Assembly: GCF_000222585.1 (NCBI RefSeq)
Contig: NZ_AFWE01000063.1
Coordinates: 1-50,042 of the forward strand
Reading direction: 5' to 3'
From: Vibrio scophthalmi LMG 19158
GTDB lineage: Bacteria; Pseudomonadota; Gammaproteobacteria; Enterobacterales; Vibrionaceae
Length of the DNA: 50,042 bases
The position numbers and the translations under genes were made by a program. Under the pieces are notes generated by a model. That model searched no databases. It had not been told where the DNA came from and was given only the letters and a program-made list of their open reading frames with translations. Shown here piece after piece: positions 49,989 to 50,042 of this stretch (positions are counted from its first letter, which is position 1; each line of letters opens with the position of its first letter).

Positions 49989-50042
49989 AGAGGTTGAGCG
50001 CCTACGAAATCAAAAGGGGAGGGCGCTATTGTAGTCCTAACT

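Overview
The window reads as a chromosomal segment of a Vibrio (Vibrionaceae, Gammaproteobacteria). The gene content and protein sequences fit this: aphA (PadR family) beside ppc and cysE, fumarate reductase frdABCD, metJ/metBL/metF with met boxes, groESL and hslVU with sigma-32-like promoters, a DUF3135 and a DUF3624 protein, and a typical Vibrio intergenic hairpin repeat. ArgH is the short single-function form, as I remember for V. cholerae-like species, not the ArgH-ArgA fusion of some other vibrios. I cannot name the species. No tRNA, rRNA, CRISPR array, prophage or secretion system was seen.

Layout. Positions 1-1645 are the right part of an IS66-family element (tnpC and probable right end). 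Positions 1646-4801 are the worn edge of a surface-polysaccharide locus: wecA is intact, but rmlB is only a C-terminal remnant, and frame-broken or unrecognised ORFs follow. Positions 4839-9407 carry pssA, a GNAT acetyltransferase, murB-birA and a DUF3135 gene. Then come wzz, groES-groEL, a membrane diguanylate cyclase, glpX, zapB, metF, metB-metL and divergent metJ. Two copies of a ~155 bp hairpin repeat separate metJ from a malic enzyme gene. Next are rpmE, priA, cytR (split by a one-base frameshift), ftsN, an RfaH-like antiterminator gene, hslV-hslU, the frdABCD operon (minus strand), epmA, a rhodanese gene, secB-gpsA-cysE, aphA, ppc, argE and the divergent argCBGH cluster. A DUF3624 gene closes the window.

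How the genes work together. Most of the window is backbone metabolism and protein quality control: methionine and arginine biosynthesis under MetJ and ArgR, anaerobic fumarate respiration, peptidoglycan precursor and biotin steps, chaperonin and HslUV protease, and the SecB export cluster. The accessory signal is at the left edge (IS66, wecA, rmlB remnant, wzz nearby), and it may be linked in function to the RfaH-like gene, since RfaH-type factors normally drive long polysaccharide operons.

I found no convincing new multi-gene system. The observations most worth following are the cytR frameshift, the solitary RfaH paralogue between ftsN and hslV, the polysaccharide-locus scar, and structured non-coding DNA around argG-argH and downstream of argH. 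Start codons were moved from the longest ORF to the conserved start for several genes (glpX, metF, cytR, frdD, frdA, epmA, cysE, aphA, ppc, argB, murB).
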